Notes: generated by a model from the letters alone, not told the origin. 34,347 nt of DNA from Planctomycetota bacterium (GCA_027296055.1 JAPUJT010000026.1:1-34347), one strand, 5' to 3'. Numbered from the stretch's first letter, positions 21,891 to 31,240 are shown. Numbers and translations: made by a program.

Positions 21891-22851
21891 TGCGAGGTCC
21901 GGCCTCATCGGCTTCCTGCTCCTGGGATGGATAGTCGCGGCCACACTCTCCTGCACGGCGCGAGCTTCGAATGGGGATCTCGTTGGAGGCGCGTCGGACA
22001 TCGAGATCATCGGCTCCGAGGGAGACGGGCCGCTCCAGTTCGATCGACCGCGGGCCATCGCCGTCGCTGCCGATGGGATGTTCTGGGTGGCGGACATGAC
22101 GGGCCGGATCCAATCCATCGGGGCCGACGGACGGCATCGCCTCTCGATCTCCCTTCCGGAGACGAATCTCGGGAAGCCGACCGGCCTGACGATCGACCGG
22201 GACGGGAACCTGCTGGTGGCAGAGACTCATTATGCGAGGATCTCCCGGTATTCGCTGGACGGGGAGCTGCTCGATCAGTGGGGTGAGTCCGGCAAGGGGC
22301 CAGGCCAGTTCATCCTCATCACCGGCCTGGGCGTCGATCGAGAGGGGAACATCTATGTCACGGAGCAGGGGGACAGGAACGATCGGGTCCAGAAGCTCGA
22401 CTCGACGGGGAAGTTCATCCTCACCTTCGGGAGCTTCGGAGAGGAGCCGGGACAGTTCCGCCGGCCATCGGCGATCGTCTGTGACGACGAAGGAAATGTC
22501 TATGTCGCGGACACGGTCAATCACCGGATCCAGAAGTTCGATGGCTCCGGAAGCCTGCTGAAGATCTGGGGAGGGATCGGGGAGGCGCCGGGGCAATTCC
22601 GCTACCCGTACGGGATCACTCTGGGACCCGATGGAATCCTCTACACGTGCGAGTTCCAGAACAACCGGATCCAGGCATTCACTCTCGACGGGCAGCCGCT
22701 CGGCGCTTTTGGCCGGGTGGGAAGCGAGCCGGGCGAGTTCCTGACGCCGAAGGGGATCGCCGCCACCCCCGACGGCGGCTTGCTGGTGGCCGACACGAAC
22801 AACGATCGAGTCCAGAGGATACGGGCCGACTTCTGGAAGAAGGGTAGCTGA
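21883..22851 (+). CDS. Six-bladed NHL-repeat propeller lipoprotein
   Basis: A 322-residue exported protein. The N-terminus is a hydrophobic signal followed by cysteine 24 (AATLSC), an imperfect lipobox, so it is probably lipid-anchored. The remainder is six NHL-type repeats, each with a P-x-G-I/A start, a DG-x-hydrophobic strand (DGMFWVAD, DGNLLVAE, EGNIYVTE, EGNVYVAD, DGILYTCE, DGGLLVAD) and an R-I/V-Q-K/R end. Four repeats are preceded by a GPGQF-like turn. Six blades close one beta-propeller, suited to binding protein or glycan ligands outside the cytoplasm. The start ATG lies in the last codons of the ATPase gene (ATGCATAG overlap). A TTG-start VWA gene follows three bases after its stop, so it is the first structural gene of the VWA module. 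Ligand unknown. Confidence 0.88.
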   Translation: MHSARSGLIGFLLLGWIVAATLSCTARASNGDLVGGASDIEIIGSEGDGPLQFDRPRAIAVAADGMFWVADMTGRIQSIGADGRHRLSISLPETNLGKPTGLTIDRDGNLLVAETHYARISRYSLDGELLDQWGESGKGPGQFILITGLGVDREGNIYVTEQGDRNDRVQKLDSTGKFILTFGSFGEEPGQFRRPSAIVCDDEGNVYVADTVNHRIQKFDGSGSLLKIWGGIGEAPGQFRYPYGITLGPDGILYTCEFQNNRIQAFTLDGQPLGAFGRVGSEPGEFLTPKGIAATPDGGLLVADTNNDRVQRIRADFWKKGS

Positions 22852-22854
22852 ACG

Positions 22855-25770
22855 TTGGGCATCGACATCGGCAACCCATGGTTCCTCCTGCTCCTGCTCG
22901 TCCTTCCGGGGACCGTTTTCCTCTCCTACCGGAGCCTGGCGGGCCTGGGACGTACTCGCCGTATCACGGCCCTCACCCTCCGCCTCTTGATCCTCGCCCT
23001 CTTGATCTTCGCGCTCGCCGAGACGCAGACGCTGCGGACCAACGAAGACCTTGCCGTCCTCTTCCTCCTGGACCAATCCGAGAGCGTGATCCCGAGCCTC
23101 CGGGCTCAGGCCCTGCAGTTCGTAAATCGCGCGGCGGAGGGGATGGGGGCGAAGGATCTGTCCGGGCTCATCGTCTTCGGCCGGGAGGCGCGCTTCGAGA
23201 CGGCGATCGAGAGGTCCCTGATGGTCCCTCGGATCGAGTCGGAGCTTACGGGAAGCCATACAGACATCGCCGCCGCGATACGCCTGGCCATCGCGGCGTT
23301 CCCGGAGGCGGCACAGAAGCGGATCGTGCTTCTCTCCGACGGAAACGAGAATCAGGGCCTGGCCGAGAAGGCGGCCCAGGAGGCGTCGGCCCTCGGCGTC
23401 CCCATCGACGTGGTCCCGATCTTCTACGAGCACAAGAACGAGGTGCTGGTGGAGAGGTTGATCGTCCCGGAGGAGGCGCGCGAGGGAGAGGCGTTCGACG
23501 TGAAGATCATGGTCGATGCCTTCCAGGATGGACCAGCCGTCCTCCGACTGTTCGAGGACCAGGCCCTCGTCTCGTCCCAGGACGTCCAGCTCGTCAAGGG
23601 GAAGAATCTCTTCCAGGTGAAGCGGAAGCTCACTCGCAAGGGGTTCTACAATTACGAGGCGGTGATCGAAAGCGATCTCGATTCGCTCTACCAGAACAAC
23701 CGTGGATACGGCTACAGCATGGTGGCAGGGGAGTCGGTCGTGCTCTACCTGGAGCGAAAGGCCGGAACCAACCCGTTCCTCCCCCGGGCGCTCGACGAGG
23801 AGAATATCCGGGTCGACGTCCGCGGCGTCGATGAGATTCCGCTCAGTCTCGCCGAATATCAGGAGTTCGACGCGATCATCATCGACGACATTCCCGCCGC
23901 CGAACTGACCGAGAAGCAGATGCTCACCATCGAGAGCGCCGTGAAGGACCTGGGCCTGGGGCTGATCATGGTGGGTGGGAAGGATTCGTTCGGGGCGGGC
24001 GGATACCAGGGCAGCCCGATCGAGAGGGCCCTGCCCGTCGACATGGATCTCAAGCAGAGGAAGGTGATGCCGAACGGGGCACTCGTCCTCGTCATGCACA
24101 CCTGCGAGTTCGCGAACGGCAACCAGTGGGCTCGGAAGATCACCAAGAAGGCGATCCGGACTCTGTCGGCTCGCGACTACGCCGGCGTGCTTCTCTACGG
24201 CATGGGAGGCCAGGACCAGTGGCTCTTTCCACTCTCGCAGGTGCGTAATGGAAACCGGATGAGAACGCTGATCGACCAGATGATGCCGGGAGACATGCCT
24301 GCGTTCGATCCCACCCTCCGCATGGCCTGGGACGGCCTGAAGGGACTGGGGGCGAGCGTGGCGGTCAAGCACGTGCTGATCATCTCCGACGGGGACCCGT
24401 CTCCGCCGAATATGACGATGGTGAGGCAGATGGTGGGGAAGGACAGGATCACGATCTCGACCGTCGCGATCGGAACGCACATGCGAGGCAAGGGGGTGAT
24501 GGCGGAACTGGCGCGCGTCGGCCGTGGCCGCGCCTACGAGGTCACGAATCCCGAGGACCTGCCGCAGATCTTCGTCAAGGAAGCGTCTGTCGTGCGCAAG
24601 TCCGTGATCAACGACGGGATCGTCTTCCAGCCACAGCTCGTCCAGGCGACCGAGGTGATGCGTGGGTTCGAGACGGAACCGTTTCCCAACCTCTTCGGAT
24701 ACGTCGCCACCACCCCCAAGGGCCTGGCCGAGATCCCCCTGATGGCGATGTTCAAGAAAGGGGGAAAGCCGGTAGAGGACCCCATCCTCGCCCACTGGAG
24801 ATATGGCCTCGGCAAGGGAGTCGCGTTCACCAGCGACGCCAAGAACTTGTGGGGGGCGGACTGGATGTCGTGGAAAAAGGTCTCGAAGTTCTGGGGTCAG
24901 ATCCTGCGCTGGTCCAGCCGGAGCATCGGCCGGGACGACTTCCAGACGAACGCCAGGATCGAGGGGGAGATTGGCCATCTCTCGCTGGACGCCGTCGACA
25001 TAGACGGGAACTTCCTCAACTTCCTGCGGTTCAAGGGGCGGGTCACCTCTCCCTCCCTGAAGGGACAGGACGTGACCGTGACGCAGACCGCGCCGGGAAG
25101 GTACGAGACGAGCTTCCGGGCGGACGAGGTGGGGACCTACTTCGTCAACCTCACCTACACCGATGACGAGGGGCGCACGGGCCTCTACACCACGGGCATC
25201 CCGGTCTCCTACTCTCCCGAGTTCCTCAAGCTCACCACGAACGATTCCTTGCTCCATTCGATCCGCGATCTCACCGGTGGACGGGAGTTTTCCCTGGGCG
25301 ATCCGCGCGGGGTCTTCCAGCGGACCGGCCTGACGCCCAGCCGATCCAGCCAGGACATCTGGCAAACGCTCCTGTTCGCGGCGATCTTGCTCTTCCCCGT
25401 CGATGTCTTCGTGCGCCGCGTCTGGATCCCTTACGAGAAGATCTGGAATTACCTCGTGGCCCGTTACCAGAGCTTCCTCGGGCGGGGGCGTGGGGCAGCG
25501 ATCTCCTCTCCGGTGGAGAGGCTGCTCAAGGCCAAGCCGAAGCTCAAGGGGCGGGGGCTCCCCCTCAAGCGGTTCCGGGCGCGAGAGGGAGCTTCGACCG
25601 ACGAGGTCCGGCCCGCGGGGCTCGTGGCCCCCATCAAGAAGAAGAAGGAGACGCCGAAGAGATCGATCCGGAAGGAGCAAGCGAAGCCATCGGAGGCCGA
25701 GGCTCCACAGAACTACACTGGAAGGTTGCTCGATGCGAAGAGGCGCGCCTTCAAGAGGCGCAAACCCTGA
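22855..25770 (+). CDS. Large membrane protein with two VWA domains and a GATase-1-like domain
   Basis: A 971-residue protein. Two N-terminal spans (about 9-24 and 38-56) anchor it. VWA domain 1 (about 65-190) has an intact metal site DQSES (73-77), TD at 135-136 and SDG at 161-163. A beta-rich linker leads to a glutamine-amidotransferase-1-like domain (about 295-400: DAIIIDDIP, MVGGKDSFGAGGY). VWA domain 2 (about 407-570) has the fold landmarks (SDGDP at 511-515) but HTCEF where DxSxS should be, so its metal site is lost. A further beta-rich region precedes a C-terminal span (about 838-856), followed by a tail of over 100 residues very rich in lysine and arginine, probably cytoplasmic. This order fits known membrane proteins that sit with MoxR and DUF58. 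TTG 22855 is the apparent start. The protein likely organises an envelope complex remodelled by the MoxR ATPase. Confidence 0.85.
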   Translation: MGIDIGNPWFLLLLLVLPGTVFLSYRSLAGLGRTRRITALTLRLLILALLIFALAETQTLRTNEDLAVLFLLDQSESVIPSLRAQALQFVNRAAEGMGAKDLSGLIVFGREARFETAIERSLMVPRIESELTGSHTDIAAAIRLAIAAFPEAAQKRIVLLSDGNENQGLAEKAAQEASALGVPIDVVPIFYEHKNEVLVERLIVPEEAREGEAFDVKIMVDAFQDGPAVLRLFEDQALVSSQDVQLVKGKNLFQVKRKLTRKGFYNYEAVIESDLDSLYQNNRGYGYSMVAGESVVLYLERKAGTNPFLPRALDEENIRVDVRGVDEIPLSLAEYQEFDAIIIDDIPAAELTEKQMLTIESAVKDLGLGLIMVGGKDSFGAGGYQGSPIERALPVDMDLKQRKVMPNGALVLVMHTCEFANGNQWARKITKKAIRTLSARDYAGVLLYGMGGQDQWLFPLSQVRNGNRMRTLIDQMMPGDMPAFDPTLRMAWDGLKGLGASVAVKHVLIISDGDPSPPNMTMVRQMVGKDRITISTVAIGTHMRGKGVMAELARVGRGRAYEVTNPEDLPQIFVKEASVVRKSVINDGIVFQPQLVQATEVMRGFETEPFPNLFGYVATTPKGLAEIPLMAMFKKGGKPVEDPILAHWRYGLGKGVAFTSDAKNLWGADWMSWKKVSKFWGQILRWSSRSIGRDDFQTNARIEGEIGHLSLDAVDIDGNFLNFLRFKGRVTSPSLKGQDVTVTQTAPGRYETSFRADEVGTYFVNLTYTDDEGRTGLYTTGIPVSYSPEFLKLTTNDSLLHSIRDLTGGREFSLGDPRGVFQRTGLTPSRSSQDIWQTLLFAAILLFPVDVFVRRVWIPYEKIWNYLVARYQSFLGRGRGAAISSPVERLLKAKPKLKGRGLPLKRFRAREGASTDEVRPAGLVAPIKKKKETPKRSIRKEQAKPSEAEAPQNYTGRLLDAKRRAFKRRKP

Positions 25771-25815
25771 CCGGCACCGGGCGCCAGTCCTGTGCGAGAA
25801 TCACGGGAGGAATTC

Positions 25816-26826
25816 ATGACGACGGCGATCGAGAGGCGGACCGATGTCTTCCGGGAAAGGTTTCAAAGGCTGCGAGCCGAGATCGGTCGGGTGATCGTCG
25901 GGCACTCCGAGATCGTCGATGGGGTGATCACCGCCCTCTTCGTGGGGGGGCATTGCCTCCTCGAGGGGGTTCCCGGCCTCGGAAAGACAATGCTCGTCCG
26001 GACGCTGGCGGAGTGCCTCGAGCTGAAATTCTCGAGGATACAGTTCACGCCCGATCTGATGCCCGCGGACATCATCGGCACGAACATGGTGCTGGAAGAC
26101 GAGAAGGGGAACCGGCACTTCCAGTTCCAGCGGGGGCCGATCTTCTGCCAGGTCCTGCTCGCCGATGAAATCAACCGGGCCACGCCGAAGACCCAGTCAG
26201 CCCTCCTCGAGGCGATGCAGGAGGCGAGCGTGACGGTCGGAGGGACGATCAACAAGCTCGACGACCCGTTCTTCGTCCTGGCCACCCAGAACCCGATCGA
26301 GATGGAAGGCACCTACCCGCTCCCCGAGGCTCAGCTCGATCGGTTCCTCTTCAAGCTCCTCGTGAAGCATTCAAACCGGGAAGAGCTGAAGACGGTGCTG
26401 GAGCGGACGACGGGTGAGAAGGTGGAAGGGGTGACCCCGGTGATGACCCAGGCGGAGGCGGCGGAGGGAAAGGCGCTGGTCCGCGAGATCGCCGCCGCCC
26501 CGCACGTGATGGATTACGCCGTCCGCCTCGTCCTCTCCACCCATCCGGGAAGTGAGTTCGCCCCGGAGATCACGAACAAGTACGTCCGATTCGGCTCCAG
26601 CCCTCGGGGGGCGCAGGCGCTGATCATGACAGGGAAAGTCCGGGCCCTCCTCGCGGGACGATACAACGTGGCATTCGAGGATCTGGAGCAGGTAGCTCTC
26701 CCGTCCCTCCGGCATCGTCTGATCTTGAACTTCGAGGCCGAGGCGGAGGCGATCGCCCCCGACACGATCCTGAAGGAGATCCTCGCCAAGGTGCCCCGGA
26801 CCCTTGAAGACGAGAAGAAGGAGTGA
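25816..26826 (+). CDS. MoxR-family AAA+ ATPase
   Basis: A 336-residue cytoplasmic AAA+ ATPase. Walker A is GVPGLGKT (51-58), Walker B LLADEINR (114-121), sensor 1 ATQNP (156-160) and the following GTYPLPEAQLDRF segment is diagnostic of MoxR proteins; a lid domain fills the C-terminal third. MoxR proteins act as chaperone-like remodellers, often loading metal or maturing complexes together with VWA proteins. ATG 25816 follows GGAGG by six bases; an in-frame GTG at 25792 lacks a comparable site. It lies 45 bases after the large VWA gene and just before the DUF58 gene, the standard pairing. Likely clients are the VWA proteins or ABC-2-like permeases encoded next to it. Confidence 0.95.
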   Translation: MTTAIERRTDVFRERFQRLRAEIGRVIVGHSEIVDGVITALFVGGHCLLEGVPGLGKTMLVRTLAECLELKFSRIQFTPDLMPADIIGTNMVLEDEKGNRHFQFQRGPIFCQVLLADEINRATPKTQSALLEAMQEASVTVGGTINKLDDPFFVLATQNPIEMEGTYPLPEAQLDRFLFKLLVKHSNREELKTVLERTTGEKVEGVTPVMTQAEAAEGKALVREIAAAPHVMDYAVRLVLSTHPGSEFAPEITNKYVRFGSSPRGAQALIMTGKVRALLAGRYNVAFEDLEQVALPSLRHRLILNFEAEAEAIAPDTILKEILAKVPRTLEDEKKE

Positions 26827-26828
26827 CG

Positions 26829-27725
26829 ATGGAGACCCCTGCCACCGCGACGACTCTCCTCGACGCCGATTTCATGAGGAAGATCGAGCAGCTCACGCTG
26901 ATCTCGCGAAAGATCTTCAACGGACGAATGAAGGGCGAGCGCCGGAGCAGGAAGAAGGGGATCAGCGTCGAGTTCGCCGACTATCGGAACTACGTCCCGG
27001 GAGATGACCTCCGGTTCATCGACTGGAACATCTACGCCCGTCTCGATCGCCTCTTCCTGAAGCTCTTTCAGGAGGAGGAGGATCTGCACGTCTATATCCT
27101 GGTCGACATCTCGGGATCGATGTCCTTCGGTAAGCCGGACAAGCTGGCCTACGCCCGGCAGGTTGCCGCCGCTCTCGCCTATGTGGGTCTCGTGAACCTG
27201 GATCGTGTCGTGGTCGGCAGCTTCTCCTCTCGCATCCGTGATACCTTGCCGCCCCTGCGCGGCCGCTCACAGGTCTGGAAGCTCCTTCGATTCCTCTCCG
27301 GCCTGCACCCGGAGGGGACGACGCGCCTCGAGCGCTCGGTCCGGGACTTCGTCGTGCGGCATCGTCGGAGGGGGATCGTGATCTTCATCTCCGACTTCTT
27401 CGACCGGGACGGGTTCGAAGGGGCGCTCAAGCTCTTCCTCGCTCGAAACCTCGACATCTTCACGATCCAGATTCTCGCCCCCGAGGAGGTGGACCCGAAG
27501 CTGACGGGGGATCTCCGTCTCGTCGACATGGAGGACGGGGAAGTCACGGAGGTGACGATCAGCGCCCCGCTCCTCAAGGTTTATTCTCGCAACCTGCAGG
27601 CCTTCCTCGGAGACATCCGGGATTACTGCTCCCGGCGAGGGATCATGCATGTCTTCACCACGACGACGGCCCCGTTCGACAAGCTGATATTGAATTACCT
27701 GCGCACCCGCGGGCTGCTCCGATGA
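26829..27725 (+). CDS. DUF58 protein with VWA-type metal site
   Basis: A 298-residue protein of the DUF58 family, which accompanies MoxR ATPases. The family signature FADYRNYVPGDDLRFIDWNIYARLDRLFLK (about 49-78) is well preserved and continues into a VWA-like fold with an intact metal site DISGS (93-97), a conserved threonine-rich EGTTRLE region and an IFISDFFDRDG segment. No membrane span is visible, so it is probably cytoplasmic and may act as MoxR's adaptor. ATG 26829 has AAGGAG at an ideal distance; a GTG six bases earlier overlaps the MoxR stop (GTGA) but is badly spaced from the ribosome binding site. The next gene begins eight bases after its stop. Confidence 0.95.
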   Translation: METPATATTLLDADFMRKIEQLTLISRKIFNGRMKGERRSRKKGISVEFADYRNYVPGDDLRFIDWNIYARLDRLFLKLFQEEEDLHVYILVDISGSMSFGKPDKLAYARQVAAALAYVGLVNLDRVVVGSFSSRIRDTLPPLRGRSQVWKLLRFLSGLHPEGTTRLERSVRDFVVRHRRRGIVIFISDFFDRDGFEGALKLFLARNLDIFTIQILAPEEVDPKLTGDLRLVDMEDGEVTEVTISAPLLKVYSRNLQAFLGDIRDYCSRRGIMHVFTTTTAPFDKLILNYLRTRGLLR

Positions 27726-27732
27726 GGGAGTC

Positions 27733-29607
27733 ATGAACTTCGTGAACCCGATGGCGCTCTTCTGGCTTGGGCTGATTCCGCTGATCGTCCTCCTCTACTT
27801 CCTCAAGCTGAAGCGGCGGGAGATCCCGATCTCCTCCACGTATCTCTGGAAGAAGAGCGTGATGGATCTCCATGTGAACGCCCCTTTCCAGCGGCTTCGC
27901 AAGAACATCCTCCTCCTTCTCCAGATCCTGATCCTGGCTGCGGCCATATTCGCTCTGGCCCAACCGTTCCTCGACGTGCGCGGGTTCGAGCGGCAGAGCA
28001 TGATCGTCCTTCTGGATCGCTCGGCGAGCATGAACGCCCGGGTCGGCAACCGCACGCGGCTGGATGAGGCGAAGAAGGCGGCGGAGGCTCTCGTGGCGGA
28101 TATGTCGGCCGGCGATCAGATGGCGATCATCGCCTTCTCGACCGCGGCGGACGTCGTCTCTCCGTTCAGCCGTTCGAAGTCGGCGCTCCGGCAGGCTATC
28201 CGCAAGATCACCCCGGGGGAGGGACGGACCGACATCGACGCGGCCCTCGAGGTCGCCAGCAATCTAGCGCGACTCCGACAGAATCCGGAGGTGGCCTTGA
28301 TCTCCGACGGCCGATTCCCGGCCGGATCCGAGATCGAAATGCAGCGAGTGAACAAGTTCACCTACCTGAGCGTGGGGGAGTCCGCTCCGAACCTCGCCAT
28401 CACCGCCCTCGACCTGAGGAGGGGCCTCGAGATGGGCGGCGACGTGGAGGCCTTCGTGCGGGTGGAGAACTTCTCGCCCTCCGCACAAACTGTCACGGTG
28501 ATCCTCAAGCTGAACGGCCGAGAGTTCGACGCCCGCCAGGTCGACATCCCCGCCGGTGGCTCCGCGTCGCGGCTCTTCGGCGGGCTGGGGGATGTCGAGG
28601 GGATCCTGGAGGCATCGATCGAGCACTCGGCCAAGGATGCCCTCGCTGCGGACGACCGGGCGCTCGCCATCCTGGTGAAGCAGGAGCGCCTGCGCGTCAT
28701 CCTGGCCACCGAGTGGGGTCACTTCTTCGAGAAAGACCTCAAACTGGACCCCGACGTCGATTACGGGAAGATCGGCGAAGAGGAGGTGGCAGCGGGGGGG
28801 CCGTTCGTGCTGGCCGGCGCGCTGCCAGCCGACGTGGTCATCCTGGATGGAATGGTTCCCGAATCTCTCTCGCCGGGCGGGTACCTGATCGTGGGGCAGG
28901 TCCCGCCCATCGAAGGCTTTGCCATCGAGGGAGAGCTGGAAGACCCGGTGGCGCTGGACTGGAACTCTTCCCATCCTGCGATGCGATTCGTGAACCTGGA
29001 GAACCTTTGGGTCAACAAGGCGACCAAGTTCGCCTACCCGAAGGCGGCTCGCGTGCTCGTCGAGTCACAGGAAGGGCCTCTGATCCTCTCGTACGATTCT
29101 CAGGGGGTGAGGCTCATCTGTCTCGCCTTCGATGTCAGACAGACGAACTGGCCGCTGCGCGTCTCGTTCCCGATCTTCCTCTCCAACGCACTCCGGTGGC
29201 TGGGCGGGCGCGACCGGAGCGAGCTCGGCCGGCAGGCGCTGACCGGCGGCGTGCTACCCATCTCTGCCGGGCCGGAGGTGAGTGTGTCCGTCGAGACTCC
29301 CTCGGGGAAAGATCTGAGGGTGGAATCGAGCGGCACGACTCAGAGGTTCTTCAATCAGACGGAGGAGGTCGGTCTCTACACGATCCACTATCCCGAGGAT
29401 CGGGTGGAGCGCTATGCGGTCAATCTGCTCTCGTCTGCCGAGTCTGATCTGGAACCGGCGAAGAAGATCACGGTCAGCGATCAGGATGTGGAGGCGACGA
29501 TCGGAGAGATCCGGACGAACCGAGAGATCTGGTGGCCCCTCATCCTGGCCGCCTTCCTCGTCCTGCTCCTCGAGTGGTACATCTACAACCGGAGGGTCCA
29601 GATCTGA
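27733..29607 (+). CDS. BatA-type membrane VWA protein
   Basis: A 624-residue envelope protein of the BatA/aerotolerance-related type. It opens with the family N-terminus (NFVNPMALFWLGLIPLIVLLYFLKLKRREI) containing span 1. A second span (about 58-78) ends in ALAQPF, and a VWA domain follows (about 86-210) with an intact metal site DRSAS (95-99) and LISDGRFP. Then comes a long beta-rich extracytoplasmic region (about 220-590, including NLAITALDLRRG and later Ig-like strands) and a final span (WWPLILAAFLVLLLEWYIYNRR) close to the C-terminus. The ATG at 27733 is eight bases after the DUF58 stop. Its stop codon is overlapped by the apparent CTG start of the next gene. It probably forms a membrane complex with the large VWA protein under MoxR control. 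Confidence 0.92.
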   Translation: MNFVNPMALFWLGLIPLIVLLYFLKLKRREIPISSTYLWKKSVMDLHVNAPFQRLRKNILLLLQILILAAAIFALAQPFLDVRGFERQSMIVLLDRSASMNARVGNRTRLDEAKKAAEALVADMSAGDQMAIIAFSTAADVVSPFSRSKSALRQAIRKITPGEGRTDIDAALEVASNLARLRQNPEVALISDGRFPAGSEIEMQRVNKFTYLSVGESAPNLAITALDLRRGLEMGGDVEAFVRVENFSPSAQTVTVILKLNGREFDARQVDIPAGGSASRLFGGLGDVEGILEASIEHSAKDALAADDRALAILVKQERLRVILATEWGHFFEKDLKLDPDVDYGKIGEEEVAAGGPFVLAGALPADVVILDGMVPESLSPGGYLIVGQVPPIEGFAIEGELEDPVALDWNSSHPAMRFVNLENLWVNKATKFAYPKAARVLVESQEGPLILSYDSQGVRLICLAFDVRQTNWPLRVSFPIFLSNALRWLGGRDRSELGRQALTGGVLPISAGPEVSVSVETPSGKDLRVESSGTTQRFFNQTEEVGLYTIHYPEDRVERYAVNLLSSAESDLEPAKKITVSDQDVEATIGEIRTNREIWWPLILAAFLVLLLEWYIYNRRVQI

Positions 29608-31217
29608 TTCCCCCTCCCGGTCGCTGGCCACGCCTCGAGCTGGGTTCGATCCTCTACAAGGAGTTCGTGGTGGCGGGTCGGCGCTGGCCGACCTACGCCT
29701 GGCGCGCGGCGGGTCTGGCGATCCTGGGTCTCTCTTTCATCCTCACCTACGCAGACTCCATGCGGGCCGTCGCCCTGGGCCATGGCGCTGCCGATCGGGT
29801 CGGTAGGGAGCTGCTCAGCGGGATCGCCCTGATCACATTCGGCGTAGTCACGCTCTCGATGCCGGCATCCGTCGTCCGGGGCTTCGTCGAGGAGAAGGAC
29901 CGGGGGACCCTCGGGCTCCTCCTCGCATCCCCCCTCGGGGAGTGGCGCGTTGTTGCCGGGAAGGTCCTGGCGGCCCTGATGCGGACCGCCGTCTGGACCA
30001 TGGGCATCGTCCCTCTTCTGTTCGGGCTGCTCAGCTTCCGGGGAATCGAGCCGGGGGCCATCCCTGCTGTCCTCTCGACCATCGCTGCGGGGGGAATGCT
30101 CGCGGGGGGAGTGGCGCTGCTGACATTCTCTCTCCGAACATCGGCGCCGATTATCCTGATCCGGATGTACCTGATCCTGATCGCCTACACGATCATACTG
30201 CCGTTCATCACGGACCAGGTCATCCGTGGTCCCGTGCCGTTAGCGCTGGCCTGGGCTCCCTGGATGGTCTGGAACCCGTTCTTCTGCTGTCTCGACGAGA
30301 TAAACCTGTCTCGAATGGGTTGGCCTCAACTTCTCGGTCCCTGGCAAAGCCTCCTCGTCGGAATCGCATTTCTGGTGGCCGCCACGGCGGTGTTCGCTCG
30401 AAGGCTTGCCCGCGAGCAGGCGGCGCCGGGCAGAGCGGTTCGAGTGCCGAGGAGGCGGCCCATGGGGGGACGTAGTCCGATCCTGTGGTACGAGACCACC
30501 ATCAGGGGGCAGAGTCACCGGCGGAGTCGCGCATGGACGGCGGCCATCGGGATCCTCATCACCGCACTGTTCGGTACCATGATCGCCATCCAGGATGGGC
30601 AGGGTTTCGGGTGGTTCTGGTTCATTCTCGGGATGGGGACGCTGGTCCTGCTGCTCATCGAGGTCGTGGTCCGGGGCGCCTGGACGGGAGGCGATCCGAG
30701 GACGGAGCTACCCCTGGCCGTGACGCCGCTGTCTGCGCGCAGGATCGCGGCGGAGAAGATAGCGGCCGTCTGCCTGAAAACGGTGCCGGGGATGATCTTC
30801 GTCATGGTCGCCTTCTCGCTCGCCGTCATGACTGGAGACGATCTCGAGTGGAATGGGGGCGACATCCCGCTCCTGGTGGGCTGCCTGATCCTCTCCACGA
30901 TCGGCTTCGCGTCGCTGAGCGCGCTCCTCGCCAGGTGGCTCGCTTCATCCACGCGAGGGACGGCGGCCGCCCTCGGGGTCATCCTCACCACGGCGATCGC
31001 CGTCCCCCTCTTCTTCGAGATCGCCCGGGTGCGGGACTATGAGCTCCTGGCGGGAGCGACCGATCCCGCCTTTTTCGTCGGGCGGATCTTCAATCTGGGC
31101 TGGAGGGAGTCGATCAAGTATGGCGCCGTGGCGTTGATTCATCAGTCGATCTGGGTGGCGGGGATCTTCCTGTTCACGATCTACATCTGGGGCCCTCTCA
31201 CTCGCCGACACGCGTAG
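29604..31217 (+). CDS. ABC-2-type permease, two half-permeases fused (apparent CTG start)
   Basis: About 537 residues and roughly twelve membrane spans. The first half carries the ABC-2 hallmark VEEKDRGTLGLLLASPLGEWRVVAGKVLAAL, where a cytoplasmic turn precedes a re-entrant span; the second half has a diverged copy (DPRTELPLAVTPLSARRIAAEKI). So two half-transporters are fused in one chain. The conserved protein begins around ELGSILYKEFVVAGRRW, matching the start of its neighbour. No ATG, GTG or TTG lies at the right place: GGAGGG (29591-29596) is followed seven bases later by CTG 29604, overlapping the previous stop as CTGA. GTG starts at 29532 and 29574 are in frame but would read 34 to 76 bases into the VWA gene. 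Its ATPase is not in this window. Possible roles are export or gliding/pilus-type envelope machinery, unproven. Confidence 0.8.
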   Translation: MIPPPGRWPRLELGSILYKEFVVAGRRWPTYAWRAAGLAILGLSFILTYADSMRAVALGHGAADRVGRELLSGIALITFGVVTLSMPASVVRGFVEEKDRGTLGLLLASPLGEWRVVAGKVLAALMRTAVWTMGIVPLLFGLLSFRGIEPGAIPAVLSTIAAGGMLAGGVALLTFSLRTSAPIILIRMYLILIAYTIILPFITDQVIRGPVPLALAWAPWMVWNPFFCCLDEINLSRMGWPQLLGPWQSLLVGIAFLVAATAVFARRLAREQAAPGRAVRVPRRRPMGGRSPILWYETTIRGQSHRRSRAWTAAIGILITALFGTMIAIQDGQGFGWFWFILGMGTLVLLLIEVVVRGAWTGGDPRTELPLAVTPLSARRIAAEKIAAVCLKTVPGMIFVMVAFSLAVMTGDDLEWNGGDIPLLVGCLILSTIGFASLSALLARWLASSTRGTAAALGVILTTAIAVPLFFEIARVRDYELLAGATDPAFFVGRIFNLGWRESIKYGAVALIHQSIWVAGIFLFTIYIWGPLTRRHA

Positions 31218-31240
31218 TGTGTAGCCGGGAGGCTTTCGAC

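Noticed and set aside
21619..25680. A 1353-codon open frame on the minus strand opposite the VWA and lipoprotein genes
   Set aside because: It is an antisense shadow. The plus-strand frames are recognised families with overlapping junctions and ribosome binding sites, while the antisense protein is low-complexity (Leu/Arg/Asp/Glu-rich) with no domain.
25792..25815. Alternative GTG start for the MoxR gene
   Set aside because: The ATG at 25816 has a properly spaced GGAGG and fits the family length; the GTG has no comparable signal.
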